6,316 bases of DNA from Phycisphaerales bacterium (GCA_007135295.1 SLJD01000153.1:1-6316); one strand, 5' to 3'. Positions 1-6,316 are shown, counted from the stretch's first letter. Program-made: numbers and translations. Notes: generated by a model not told the origin, from the sequence alone.

Positions 1-845
1 GCACGGCGTGCGTCACCCTCATCGCGCACATCGGGCCAGCGCGTCGCGGCCACATCCTCGCGGCCAGGTGTCGGTACGCCAGCGGCATCGAGGGGCGTCG
101 CCAGGCTTCGCGTGATCTGTTCGTACGCTGGCGCAGAAAGAATCGTCGTCTCCCAGACGAACGTGTACTGCCGCGTTGTCAGGAAGATCAGCAGCGTGGC
201 AAGTGCCGTCGCGTTGAACGTCAACCACATGCCGTGACTGATGGCGCTGAGCATCCATTGGGCGATTGGGCCGCGGCTGTGAATGTGCAGGTACGCGCCG
301 GCCGCGGCGGCGTCGGTCCGGCCGGACGCCCACCGGCGCACGATGGCGGACAGTGCTGAGACGACCGCCGCCCCGAGCGAGCCATGTCGTATCGCATTCG
401 GACGGATCAGCATAACCACAAGCCATGCCACCAGCAGAACGGTCTGCACACCGAGCAGCACAAGCAGCAGGGCGAACACATTTGTGGTCTCGTCACGGCC
501 GATCGCCAGCCCGCCGCGCGCTGCCGCGACGCCGGTGATGGCCGCCACGACCAGCGCAGCCATGATGACAAGCTGCATGATTCGCCCAAGCCGGTCCAGT
601 GAGTCGCGCAGGTCGTCAGAACCGGACAACAGCGACGCCCAGCGGACAAGCCGCTGCTCGAAAGCGCCCCCGCCGTGAGCGGCCTTCTCGACCGCCGGCG
701 TGTCGTCGATCGCGTCGTCCCGGCCCGAGCGCAGCCGCCGGGCCGCATCGATCAGAAGCCGATCGTCAAACCCGATCGGCGATGACGTCGTGGCAGCGGG
801 ATCCGCCCCGGGCATCGAAGTGGATGGACTCGCGGACTCGGCCAT
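1..845 (-). CDS. DUF2868-type integral membrane protein, C-terminus cut by the window edge
   Basis: Reading the minus strand from an ATG at 845 gives 281 uninterrupted codons to the left edge, with no stop. The N-terminal 85 residues are soluble and begin MAESASPSTS. Three hydrophobic stretches follow, at about residues 90-108, 121-147 and 203-224. The segment around residues 200-240 (SHGMWLTFNATALATLL, then LTTRQYTFVWETTILS) and the acidic-aromatic GAFEQRLVRWA near residue 60 match my memory of the DUF2868 family, whose function is unknown. In many bacteria DUF2868 genes sit next to a DUF3482 GTPase gene, which would lie beyond the left edge here. No good ribosome binding site precedes the ATG. 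The frame stays open upstream, with a GTG at about 869 as an alternative start. The family call is from motif memory only. The frame choice is firmer, because hydrophobic blocks alternate sensibly with polar ones and competing frames on this stretch are Arg/Ser/Cys-rich nonsense. Confidence 0.8.
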   Translation of the reverse strand, partial: MAESASPSTSMPGADPAATTSSPIGFDDRLLIDAARRLRSGRDDAIDDTPAVEKAAHGGGAFEQRLVRWASLLSGSDDLRDSLDRLGRIMQLVIMAALVVAAITGVAAARGGLAIGRDETTNVFALLLVLLGVQTVLLVAWLVVMLIRPNAIRHGSLGAAVVSALSAIVRRWASGRTDAAAAGAYLHIHSRGPIAQWMLSAISHGMWLTFNATALATLLIFLTTRQYTFVWETTILSAPAYEQITRSLATPLDAAGVPTPGREDVAATRWPDVRDEGDARR

Positions 846-980
846 GGTCGGACATGGTACGACAAGCACGGCGCATGAGCCCGACCGCAGCCCCGCGCAT
901 CAGCCCGGAGCGATGTCCCTCAGCCGATCGGTGCGTAATTTCTGAGGTGGGTATGAGGCGGCTGCCGCAATGGAGCCCGC
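846..980. other. Intergenic gap between two minus-strand genes
   Basis: This 135-base gap lies between the stop of the two-helix membrane protein and the start of the DUF2868-type gene. It contains a short palindrome, GCGGCTGCCGC at 958-968, and a CTCAG/CTGAG inverted pair at about 918-945. Neither is followed by a T run, so I do not call a terminator. No convincing -35/-10 pair was found. The gap is long enough to hold a promoter for the DUF2868-type gene, so the two minus-strand genes need not form one operon. Confidence 0.5.
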
Positions 981-1583
981 TTACCGGAACCAGCGTTCAC
1001 GCGGCTCGCGGTCGTTGATTGAAATGCAGGTAATGCGGTTGATCAGCCAGTCGTCATCGGGCTGGCGGTTGACATGGATGACCCACCGCGAGCGGATCGG
1101 GCGTGTGCCCGGGGACTGCACGAGAATGGTCATATGGATCTCCGCGAGATCATCCTCACGGGTGTACGCGTTGAGCGTCGTGATCTGGTGCCAGTCGATC
1201 GCGTACCGCCCGCGCAACTGCTGCATGGCGGATGTGAGCGTGTTGCGGTCGAAACCGGGGTTCGTCGGCGAGCCGAGGCCGAGCATCGCATCCGGGGCGA
1301 GCAAGGCTTCCGCCTCGTTGAGACGCTGCTCGGCGGCGGCGTCGACGAACTGCCGGGTGACCGATCGGCCGTGTTCCGCCGGGGTGGTGACGATCTGTCC
1401 GGTGGCGATGACGCCGGCGCTGACGAGCGCGAAGATTCCCCCCAACTTGATGCGGTTGGCCAGCCCTTCCCGCAGCCCGAGCCAGAGCAGCCCGGCCGCG
1501 ACGCCAAGCAGCGCGAGCCCGATCGGCCACGGGTTTTCGAGAATATATCGCGTAAAGATATTGACGGTGGGCGGGTCGGGCAT
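981..1583 (-). CDS. Uncharacterised protein with two membrane helices and a soluble C-terminal domain
   Basis: The predicted product is 200 residues from an ATG at 1583 (MPDPPTVNIF) to a TAA at 981-983. Two predicted membrane helices, at about residues 19-38 and 47-65, lie close together as a hairpin. A soluble domain of about 130 residues follows. It starts with a helix rich in Ala and Glu (residues 72-95) and ends in alternating strands, including RSRWVIHVNRQPDDDWLINRI at about residues 154-174. That helix-then-sheet order with a late W-x-I strand is reminiscent of NTF2/SnoaL-like folds, but this is a fold guess, not a recognised family. An in-frame ATG at 1619 would add 12 residues. I prefer 1583 because the extra residues look non-native, though neither start has a strong Shine-Dalgarno. 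The gene is transcribed away from the large plus-strand gene. A long open plus frame overlaps it, but composition favours this strand. Confidence 0.7.
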   Translation of the reverse strand: MPDPPTVNIFTRYILENPWPIGLALLGVAAGLLWLGLREGLANRIKLGGIFALVSAGVIATGQIVTTPAEHGRSVTRQFVDAAAEQRLNEAEALLAPDAMLGLGSPTNPGFDRNTLTSAMQQLRGRYAIDWHQITTLNAYTREDDLAEIHMTILVQSPGTRPIRSRWVIHVNRQPDDDWLINRITCISINDREPRERWFR

Positions 1584-1719
1584 TGTTGCAGTTCTCGCGA
1601 AGGATGGTCCGATGAGCATGATACGGCCGGTGGTCCGGCGGCGGTTGCGGTGCGCGGCGCCTGCTCAGACCCGGACAGTCGGCCGGTTCGACCACGCTTG
1701 CTTGATGGAAACGGCCCGG
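1584..1719. promoter_or_regulatory. Divergent intergenic region expected to hold promoters for both directions
   Basis: These 136 bases separate the start of the minus-strand membrane protein from the start of the large plus-strand gene. By position they should contain a promoter for the plus-strand sugar block and one for the minus-strand gene. I see no good consensus -35/-10 pair, no obvious operator palindrome and no riboswitch-like structure. The call therefore rests on gene arrangement only. If either gene uses its more upstream start (1619 on the minus strand, 1705 on the plus strand), the gap is shorter. Confidence 0.35.
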
Positions 1720-4700
1720 ATGACACAGGCAGCCGCCCCCGCCACAAAAGCCGCCCCGCCCGAAGTGTTCGCGACGAACCTCGCCGCATTGCGACGGCAG
1801 AACCGCGACCTCGCGGATCAACTCGAACGGACTTCGTCCGAACCGGCTCAGTGCCAATGGGTCAAGACACCGGAGGGGCCGCTCTCCGCAACGTCCCGGG
1901 GCCGGTCGCTCGCAAGCCGGCACCGACCGATGGAGGAAGCCCGGCGACTGGTTGATCGCGTCGATCTCGTCGAGCATCCGGTCATCGTCGTGATGGGTTT
2001 CGGGGTCGGCTATCACGTCCGTGTCCTTGCTGAGCAGATGGGCAAGCGTGGAGCCGTCATCGTTTTTGAGCCGGACCTCGCCCTGCTGCGGGCGGTCTTG
2101 GAGCGGGTCGATCACTCGGCGTGGATCGAGCAGTCGAACGTCATCATCCTGACAGATCCGGGTGACCGGGCGAGACTCTCATCCGCCATGCTCGGGGCGG
2201 AGTCGATGGTGGTCATGGGGCTTGAGTTTCTTGAACATCCGCCGAGCCGCCCGCGACTTGGTGAAATGAGCGGGCAGGTGACCGCGCTCTTCCGCGATTA
2301 TGTCGACACCTGCCGCACCACGATGGTGACGACGCTGCTGCGCTCCGTCGACACGGTGCGCAATCAGATGCTCAACCTCCATCATTACGTCGCCGGCCCA
2401 GGCGTGGCGCCATTGCAGGGCGTGGCCGCGGGGCATCCGGCGGTGATCGTCTCTGCGGGGCCGAGCCTGCAGCGCAATATTGCCCGGCTTGCCGAGCCGG
2501 GCGTTCGCGACCGGTGCGTGATCATCGCGGTGCAGACGACCCTCAAGCCTCTGCTCGCCATGGGGGTCAAGCCGCACTTTGTCACCGCGCTGGATTACCA
2601 CCGGATTTCGCAGCGGTTCTATGAGGAGTTGACCGCTGAGGATGTCGAAGGCGCGACCCTCATCGCCGACCCAAAGGCCAACCCCGTCATCCTCGATTCA
2701 TTCCCGGGCGTGGTGCGGTGCTTCAGCGCGGGGTTCCTCGACCGCCTGCTCGGGCCGCTGAAGCGCGAGATGGGCGAACTGCCGAACGGTGCGACCGTCG
2801 CGCATCTCGCGGTGTACCTTGCGCGGTTCCTCGGCTGCGATCCGATCACGCTGATCGGCCAGGACCTCGGCTTTACCGACGGGCTGTATTACGCGCCGGG
2901 CAACGCGATCCACGACGTCTGGGCGCCGGAGCTCGGCCCGTTCAACACCGTTGAGATGATGGAATGGCAGCGCATCATGCGCCACCGCAACCACCTCAGC
3001 GAACGAAAGGATGTGCACGGCCGGTCGATCTTCGCCGACGTGCAGATGCTGACGTACCTGCAGCAGTTCGAACGTGACTTTGCCGAGTATCAGCGCGAAG
3101 GCATCCGTATCATCGACGCGACGGAAGGCGGTATCGCCAAGCAGCACGTGCAGACGATGCAGCTCACGGAAGTGCTCGATCGGTTCGCCACGCGCCCGCT
3201 TCCGCCGCTGACGTGTGATGAGCCGGCAACGGACCACAGCCGACTCGCGCAGGCGCGCCAGCGGCTTGTTGGAATACGCCGCGACATCGACGTCATCGCC
3301 CGGGCGTCGAGAAAGTCGCACGAACTGCTTACGCAAATGAGCGAGCACGTCGACGACCAGCCGCGCGTCAACAGGTTGTTCGAGAAGCTTGCTGTGCATC
3401 GCAAAGAGGTCAAGCAGCGTATGGACACGTTCCGCCTGCTCGACTCCATGAACCAGTTGGCCGCGTACAAACGACTCCGGGCCGATCGCCGGCTTGACAT
3501 GCAGCAGCAGCTCGAACCCAGACAACGCCAGGCGAAGCAGATTGAACGCGACCTCATCAATGTCGAATGGACCGGCCACGCGGCAGACGAGATGAAGCGC
3601 GTAATCGACGAAACGATCGCCGTTCTCGACGGCGCCGAATCAGTCGCCGCTACCGTCGAGCACGCGCCGGGCGCGTCCTCGCCGACGATCGATGAAGTGC
3701 TCGACGTGGCAGGTGACGACGGCGATGCAGCAGGACCGGTACGGGTGATCGGCGTCGTGCCGGTCGACCTCGAACTCGACGGCCTCGGCCGCCCGCGTGA
3801 TCTCAGCGCGAGCATCGCCGGCCGGTCGGTGCTTCAGGCGACGTTGGAGCGCGTCAGCCACAGTCGACGCCTCGATCGGATCGTCCTTGTGACCAACTCG
3901 CGGGAACACGTGGAATCACTCATCAACCGGGAGGCCATCAACCTGCCGATCGAGATCCACGACATCGGCGGCCGGCCGCTCGGCGACGAGATGCCGGCCC
4001 TGGCGGTCGCCCGCGCCTTCTCGCCAACGGCGTGGCGTGGCGGCATCGGCGGCATGAGCATCTATGACGAACTGTTCAACCCGCCGCTGCTGACAGAGGT
4101 GCTGGAACAGCATCACGCTGACGCGGCCGTGCTCGTCGGCCCGGACTGGCCGCTGGTGGATATCGAATCCGAAAGCGGCGTTGACGCAATGGTTGACCGC
4201 CATCGTCGCGTTCCGAAGCAGCTTGGGTTCATGTTTACGCAAGCCGCGCCCGGCTCCGGGGCGTGCCTCGTTTCGCGGCGGGTGGTCGGTGATTTGACCA
4301 GCCGTTCACGCAACTGCACCGCCGGCGCGATGCTCGGCTACCTGCCGCACCTCGCCCAGCCGGACCCCATCGCCCGCGAAGCGAACATGCCCGTCGATCC
4401 GCTTTTGCGCAGCAGTCTCGCCCGCATGACCGCGGACACGCCCGGCCGGATCGACGTCTTCGACCGACTGCTCCGGGAATGCCCCGAAGCCGGACCGCTC
4501 GACGCCGTCGCCGCGTGCGAGCAGGCTGATGAACAGGCGCTGCGCAGCCAGCCGGAACACCTGATCATCGAACTGACGACCGAACGCGCCGGTTCCGGTC
4601 GGTTTATGCGATCGCTCAATCCCAACGGTCGCGCCATCACACGCTCCGCCATGTCGCGTGAGTTGTTCGATGCGCTTTTCGCCGGTCTGCGCGAACCGGC

Positions 4701-5409
4701 GCGTACCGTAGTGACATTCGCCGGCGTGGGCGATCCGTTGAAGCACCCGATGTTTGATGAGATGATTGCCGCAGCGAAACAGGCCGGAGCCGTTGCCGTT
4801 CACGTCCGGACCGAGCTGGCAGTCGACCGCGCGACAACAGATCGATTGATCAGCGCCGAGCCCGACGTCATCAGCATTGACCTGCACGCCGACCGCGCCG
4901 CCACATATGAAGCGATGCTCGGTGGCGGCGAGTCGGACTTCCGTTGTGTGCTCGAGAACATCGAATACCTTGCAGGCCGGCGGCGAGCGTTCGGCACATA
5001 CCGGGCGGCGAATGCGTTGCAGTTGCCTTGGATCGTTCCGCGCATGCAGCGATGCCCCCCAACAATCGATGATCTGCATCCGTTCTACGACCGGTGGATG
5101 CGGCTGCTCGGCGCGGCAGTCATTGAAGGCGTGCCGACCTCCGCCCGCGGCCTCGAAGCGGACGAATCGACATTCACCCACACGAACTGGACCGATCGCG
5201 TCGAGCGGCGGGAATTGCTGCGGCGGATGGTCGTTCACAGCGACGGCGGCGTGCCAATCGACGAGCGCGATGTCGCCGGTGACAATCTGGTCGGCCGCAT
5301 CACACCCGGCGATAGCGTCATCGATCGCTGGCGCGACCTGTATGACAAACGCAGGCGTCGGTTTGAATCTGCGGAGCGCAACGAATGGCCTGGGGTGCTT
5401 TTGCCGTGA
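1720..5409 (+). CDS. Multidomain Maf/MptE-like (DUF115) glycosyltransferase fused to nucleotidyltransferase-like and cysteine-less radical SAM-like domains
   Basis: The product is 1229 residues. Residues 15-235 resemble the Maf N-terminal domain, with Rossmann-like MGFGVGYHV at 92-100 and VIVFEPD at 113-119. Residues 240-470 are the MptE-like DUF115 core: IVSAGPSL (243-250), KPHFVTALD (284-292) and GCDPITLIGQDLGFTDG (372-388). Maf proteins transfer pseudaminic or legionaminic acid to flagellin. Residues 505-640 are charged, helical and possibly coiled-coil. Residues 674-920 look like a sugar nucleotidyltransferase fold (IAGRSVLQATLERV, then DRIVLVTNS) without the Gly/Lys nucleotide loop. Residues 947-1229 follow a radical SAM/SPASM layout but lack its cysteines. 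No signal peptide or membrane segment is seen, so a cytoplasmic location is likely. I chose the ATG at 1720 because GGAA at 1707-1710 sits 9 bases upstream. An ATG at 1705 would add five residues. The frame is open back to 970, but that part overlaps the opposite-strand gene. The acceptor protein is unknown. Confidence 0.85.
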   Translation: MTQAAAPATKAAPPEVFATNLAALRRQNRDLADQLERTSSEPAQCQWVKTPEGPLSATSRGRSLASRHRPMEEARRLVDRVDLVEHPVIVVMGFGVGYHVRVLAEQMGKRGAVIVFEPDLALLRAVLERVDHSAWIEQSNVIILTDPGDRARLSSAMLGAESMVVMGLEFLEHPPSRPRLGEMSGQVTALFRDYVDTCRTTMVTTLLRSVDTVRNQMLNLHHYVAGPGVAPLQGVAAGHPAVIVSAGPSLQRNIARLAEPGVRDRCVIIAVQTTLKPLLAMGVKPHFVTALDYHRISQRFYEELTAEDVEGATLIADPKANPVILDSFPGVVRCFSAGFLDRLLGPLKREMGELPNGATVAHLAVYLARFLGCDPITLIGQDLGFTDGLYYAPGNAIHDVWAPELGPFNTVEMMEWQRIMRHRNHLSERKDVHGRSIFADVQMLTYLQQFERDFAEYQREGIRIIDATEGGIAKQHVQTMQLTEVLDRFATRPLPPLTCDEPATDHSRLAQARQRLVGIRRDIDVIARASRKSHELLTQMSEHVDDQPRVNRLFEKLAVHRKEVKQRMDTFRLLDSMNQLAAYKRLRADRRLDMQQQLEPRQRQAKQIERDLINVEWTGHAADEMKRVIDETIAVLDGAESVAATVEHAPGASSPTIDEVLDVAGDDGDAAGPVRVIGVVPVDLELDGLGRPRDLSASIAGRSVLQATLERVSHSRRLDRIVLVTNSREHVESLINREAINLPIEIHDIGGRPLGDEMPALAVARAFSPTAWRGGIGGMSIYDELFNPPLLTEVLEQHHADAAVLVGPDWPLVDIESESGVDAMVDRHRRVPKQLGFMFTQAAPGSGACLVSRRVVGDLTSRSRNCTAGAMLGYLPHLAQPDPIAREANMPVDPLLRSSLARMTADTPGRIDVFDRLLRECPEAGPLDAVAACEQADEQALRSQPEHLIIELTTERAGSGRFMRSLNPNGRAITRSAMSRELFDALFAGLREPARTVVTFAGVGDPLKHPMFDEMIAAAKQAGAVAVHVRTELAVDRATTDRLISAEPDVISIDLHADRAATYEAMLGGGESDFRCVLENIEYLAGRRRAFGTYRAANALQLPWIVPRMQRCPPTIDDLHPFYDRWMRLLGAAVIEGVPTSARGLEADESTFTHTNWTDRVERRELLRRMVVHSDGGVPIDERDVAGDNLVGRITPGDSVIDRWRDLYDKRRRRFESAERNEWPGVLLP
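5373..5376 (+). promoter_or_regulatory. Ribosome binding site (GGAG) inside the end of the upstream gene
   Basis: GGAG lies 8 bases before the ATG at 5385, which is ideal spacing. It supports 5385 as the start of the cytidylyltransferase and places initiation inside the last codons of the large gene, as expected for translational coupling. The rival GTG start at 5406 has only a G run (5392-5395) 10 bases upstream. Confidence 0.55.
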
Positions 5410-6164
5410 GCGACAAGGCCGCCGAAGACGTTCTTGCGGTAATCATCGGCCGGGCCGGCAGCAAGGGGCTTGCCGGCAAGAATGGTCGTGTCATCGCGGG
5501 CAGGCCCATGGTGACTCACACGATCGAAGCAGCCGCAGCAGCCGCATCCGTCGACCGGATTCTCGTTTCCACCGATGGTGAGGCCATCGCCCGGGCGGCC
5601 CGCGACCGCGGTGTTGAAGTCATTGATCGGCCGATCGATCTTGCCGGTGATAACGCCACAGTCGACGCGGCCGTTCGTCACGCGGTCTACGCGAGCAGCA
5701 GTTGCGCGGCGCTCATTGTCATCCTCTACGCCAACGTACCGGTTCGGCCGGCGGGGCTGATCGATCAGGCCGTACGAACCCTGCGTGCCACGCACGCCGA
5801 TAGCGTGCAGTCGTACAGCGAGGTCGGCAAGCATCACCCGTACTGGATGGTCACGCTTGACGGCAGCGGGGCGGTCTCGCCGTGGACGCCGAACACGGTC
5901 TACCGCCGACAGGATCTGCCGCCGGCGTACATTCCCGATGGTGGCGTGATCGCCGTCACGCGGGCGAGTCTTCAGACGGTCGTCGACGGTCAGCCCCACG
6001 CGTTCCTCGGCAAAGATCGGCGTGGAATCGTCTCACCCGGCCCAGTTGTGGATGTCGATACAGCCGTCGACCTCGATGTCGCCGAAGCGCAGCTCCTTCG
6101 CAACCGGACGGAAGTCGGCGCAGCGACTGATGCGATGCTGGAATCGGTGGAAGGGCGCATGTGA
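5385..6164 (+). CDS. Acylneuraminate cytidylyltransferase (CMP-sialic acid synthetase family)
   Basis: This 259-residue protein activates a nonulosonic acid (sialic, legionaminic or pseudaminic type) with CTP to give a CMP-sugar and pyrophosphate in the cytoplasm. The N-terminal nucleotide loop is GRAGSKGLAGKN (22-33), followed by GRPMVTHTI (39-47) and VSTD (61-64). RPIDLAGDNAT (82-92), the LxxxxPxR-like LYANVPVRP (114-122), RRQDLPPAYIPDGG (174-187) and the late acidic VDVDTAVDLD (222-231), which usually supplies metal ligands, complete the family pattern. Length is close to the usual 225-260. The ATG at 5385 has a GGAG site and overlaps the preceding gene by 25 bases. A GTG at 5406, overlapping the preceding stop as GTGA, would remove seven residues and give a very family-like N-terminus (MSDKAAEDVL), so the start is unsettled. 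The sugar cannot be told from sequence, so NeuA, PseF and LegF all remain possible. Confidence 0.92.
   Translation: MAWGAFAVSDKAAEDVLAVIIGRAGSKGLAGKNGRVIAGRPMVTHTIEAAAAAASVDRILVSTDGEAIARAARDRGVEVIDRPIDLAGDNATVDAAVRHAVYASSSCAALIVILYANVPVRPAGLIDQAVRTLRATHADSVQSYSEVGKHHPYWMVTLDGSGAVSPWTPNTVYRRQDLPPAYIPDGGVIAVTRASLQTVVDGQPHAFLGKDRRGIVSPGPVVDVDTAVDLDVAEAQLLRNRTEVGAATDAMLESVEGRM
6149..6155 (+). promoter_or_regulatory. Ribosome binding site for the synthase gene
   Basis: A purine run, GGAAGGG, ends 8 bases before the ATG at 6164, inside the last codons of the cytidylyltransferase. It fixes the start of the downstream synthase and supports coupled translation across the TGATG junction. Confidence 0.6.
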
Positions 6165-6316
6165 TGGACGCAAAACGTCACGCCGATCCGGTGCTGACAA
6201 TCGGCGGCCGACCGGTTGGCCCCGGTTTTCCGCCATATGTTATTGCGGAAATCGGCGTCAATCATGACGGATCAATAGACCGGGCGCGATCGCTCGTCGA
6301 CGCCGCCGCCCACGCC
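6164..6316 (+). CDS. N-acetylneuraminate synthase family protein (NeuB-like), N-terminal fragment at the window edge
   Basis: The first 51 codons are present and the gene continues past the right edge. The diagnostic NeuB-family opening is clear: IGGRPVG (13-19), then PPYVIAEIGVNHDGS (23-37) and a helix with LVDAAAHA (44-51). This matches the first strand and helix of the TIM-barrel synthase domain. The enzyme condenses phosphoenolpyruvate with an N-acyl mannosamine-type or related amino sugar to make a nine-carbon nonulosonic acid, the substrate of the preceding cytidylyltransferase. The start codon shares its A with the preceding TGA stop (TGATG), so the two genes are almost certainly co-translated. 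The fragment is too short to separate NeuB from LegI or PseI types, and the C-terminal antifreeze-like (SAF) domain would lie outside the window. Confidence 0.9.
   Translation, partial: MDAKRHADPVLTIGGRPVGPGFPPYVIAEIGVNHDGSIDRARSLVDAAAHA

Noticed and set aside
407..748. Minus-strand open frame rich in Cys, Arg and Trp
   Set aside because: It is an alternative frame of the DUF2868-type gene. The frame that starts at 845 has clean membrane helices and stays open to the window edge.
918..945. CTCAG/CTGAG inverted repeat considered as a terminator for the minus-strand gene
   Set aside because: The stem is only five base pairs with an 18-base loop and no T run follows, so chance is the simplest explanation.
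1561..1590. TTGACG at 1561 considered as a -35 box
   Set aside because: No acceptable -10 sequence occurs at 16-18 bases, and it lies inside the coding region of the minus-strand gene.
970..1704. In-frame upstream extension of the large plus-strand gene by about 245 codons
   Set aside because: It overlaps the opposite-strand membrane protein for its whole length, is rich in Arg/Ser/Ala with no domain-like pattern, and the Maf-type N-terminus begins only after about base 1720. It is an open shadow frame typical of GC-rich DNA.
1156..2115. Long minus-strand open frame of 319 codons across the start of the large gene
   Set aside because: Its translation is His/Arg/Pro-rich and shows no fold-like hydrophobic pattern. 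It overlaps two better-supported genes on both sides of the divergent gap.
4306..5238. Minus-strand open frame of 310 codons opposite the radical SAM-like region
   Set aside because: It is the antisense shadow of the plus-strand coding frame, and no recognisable motif is present. The plus frame carries the conserved features.
5625..5636. Palindrome GATCGGCCGATC considered as an operator or recombination site
   Set aside because: It lies inside the cytidylyltransferase and simply encodes part of the conserved IDRPIDL segment. GATCGG-type words are common throughout this GC-rich window.

Overview
The window is GC-rich bacterial DNA that is almost fully coding. The gene content (a Maf/MptE-like DUF115 glycosyltransferase fused to further domains, followed by nonulosonic acid genes) and the protein style point to a planctomycete, perhaps of the Phycisphaerae type. 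That placement is a judgement from memory of such proteins, not a search result.

Layout. Bases 1-845 (minus strand) hold the N-terminal 281 codons of a DUF2868-type multi-pass membrane protein that runs off the left edge. Bases 981-1583 (minus strand) hold a small protein of unknown function with two predicted membrane helices. A 136-base divergent gap follows. The plus strand then carries a tight three-gene block to the right edge: a 1229-residue multidomain protein (1720-5409), an acylneuraminate cytidylyltransferase (5385-6164) and the first 51 codons of an N-acetylneuraminate synthase (NeuB) family gene (6164-6316). Both junctions in this block overlap (25 bases and 1 base), which indicates one transcript with coupled translation. 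No tRNA, rRNA, CRISPR array, insertion sequence or convincing terminator was seen, and no gene-free stretch exceeds 300 bases.

How the genes work together. The NeuB-type synthase condenses an N-acyl hexosamine with phosphoenolpyruvate to make a sialic-acid-like nine-carbon sugar. The cytidylyltransferase activates it with CTP to a CMP-sugar. The Maf-like part of the large protein is the likely transferase that places the sugar on a protein, classically flagellin. No acceptor gene lies in the window.

The most unusual object is the large protein. After its Maf/DUF115 half and a helical linker come a degraded-looking nucleotidyltransferase-like domain and a C-terminal region that reads like a radical SAM/SPASM protein from which all the iron-sulfur cysteines are missing. 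This suggests a pseudoenzyme or scaffold fused to a sugar transferase, made in step with the enzymes that supply its substrate.
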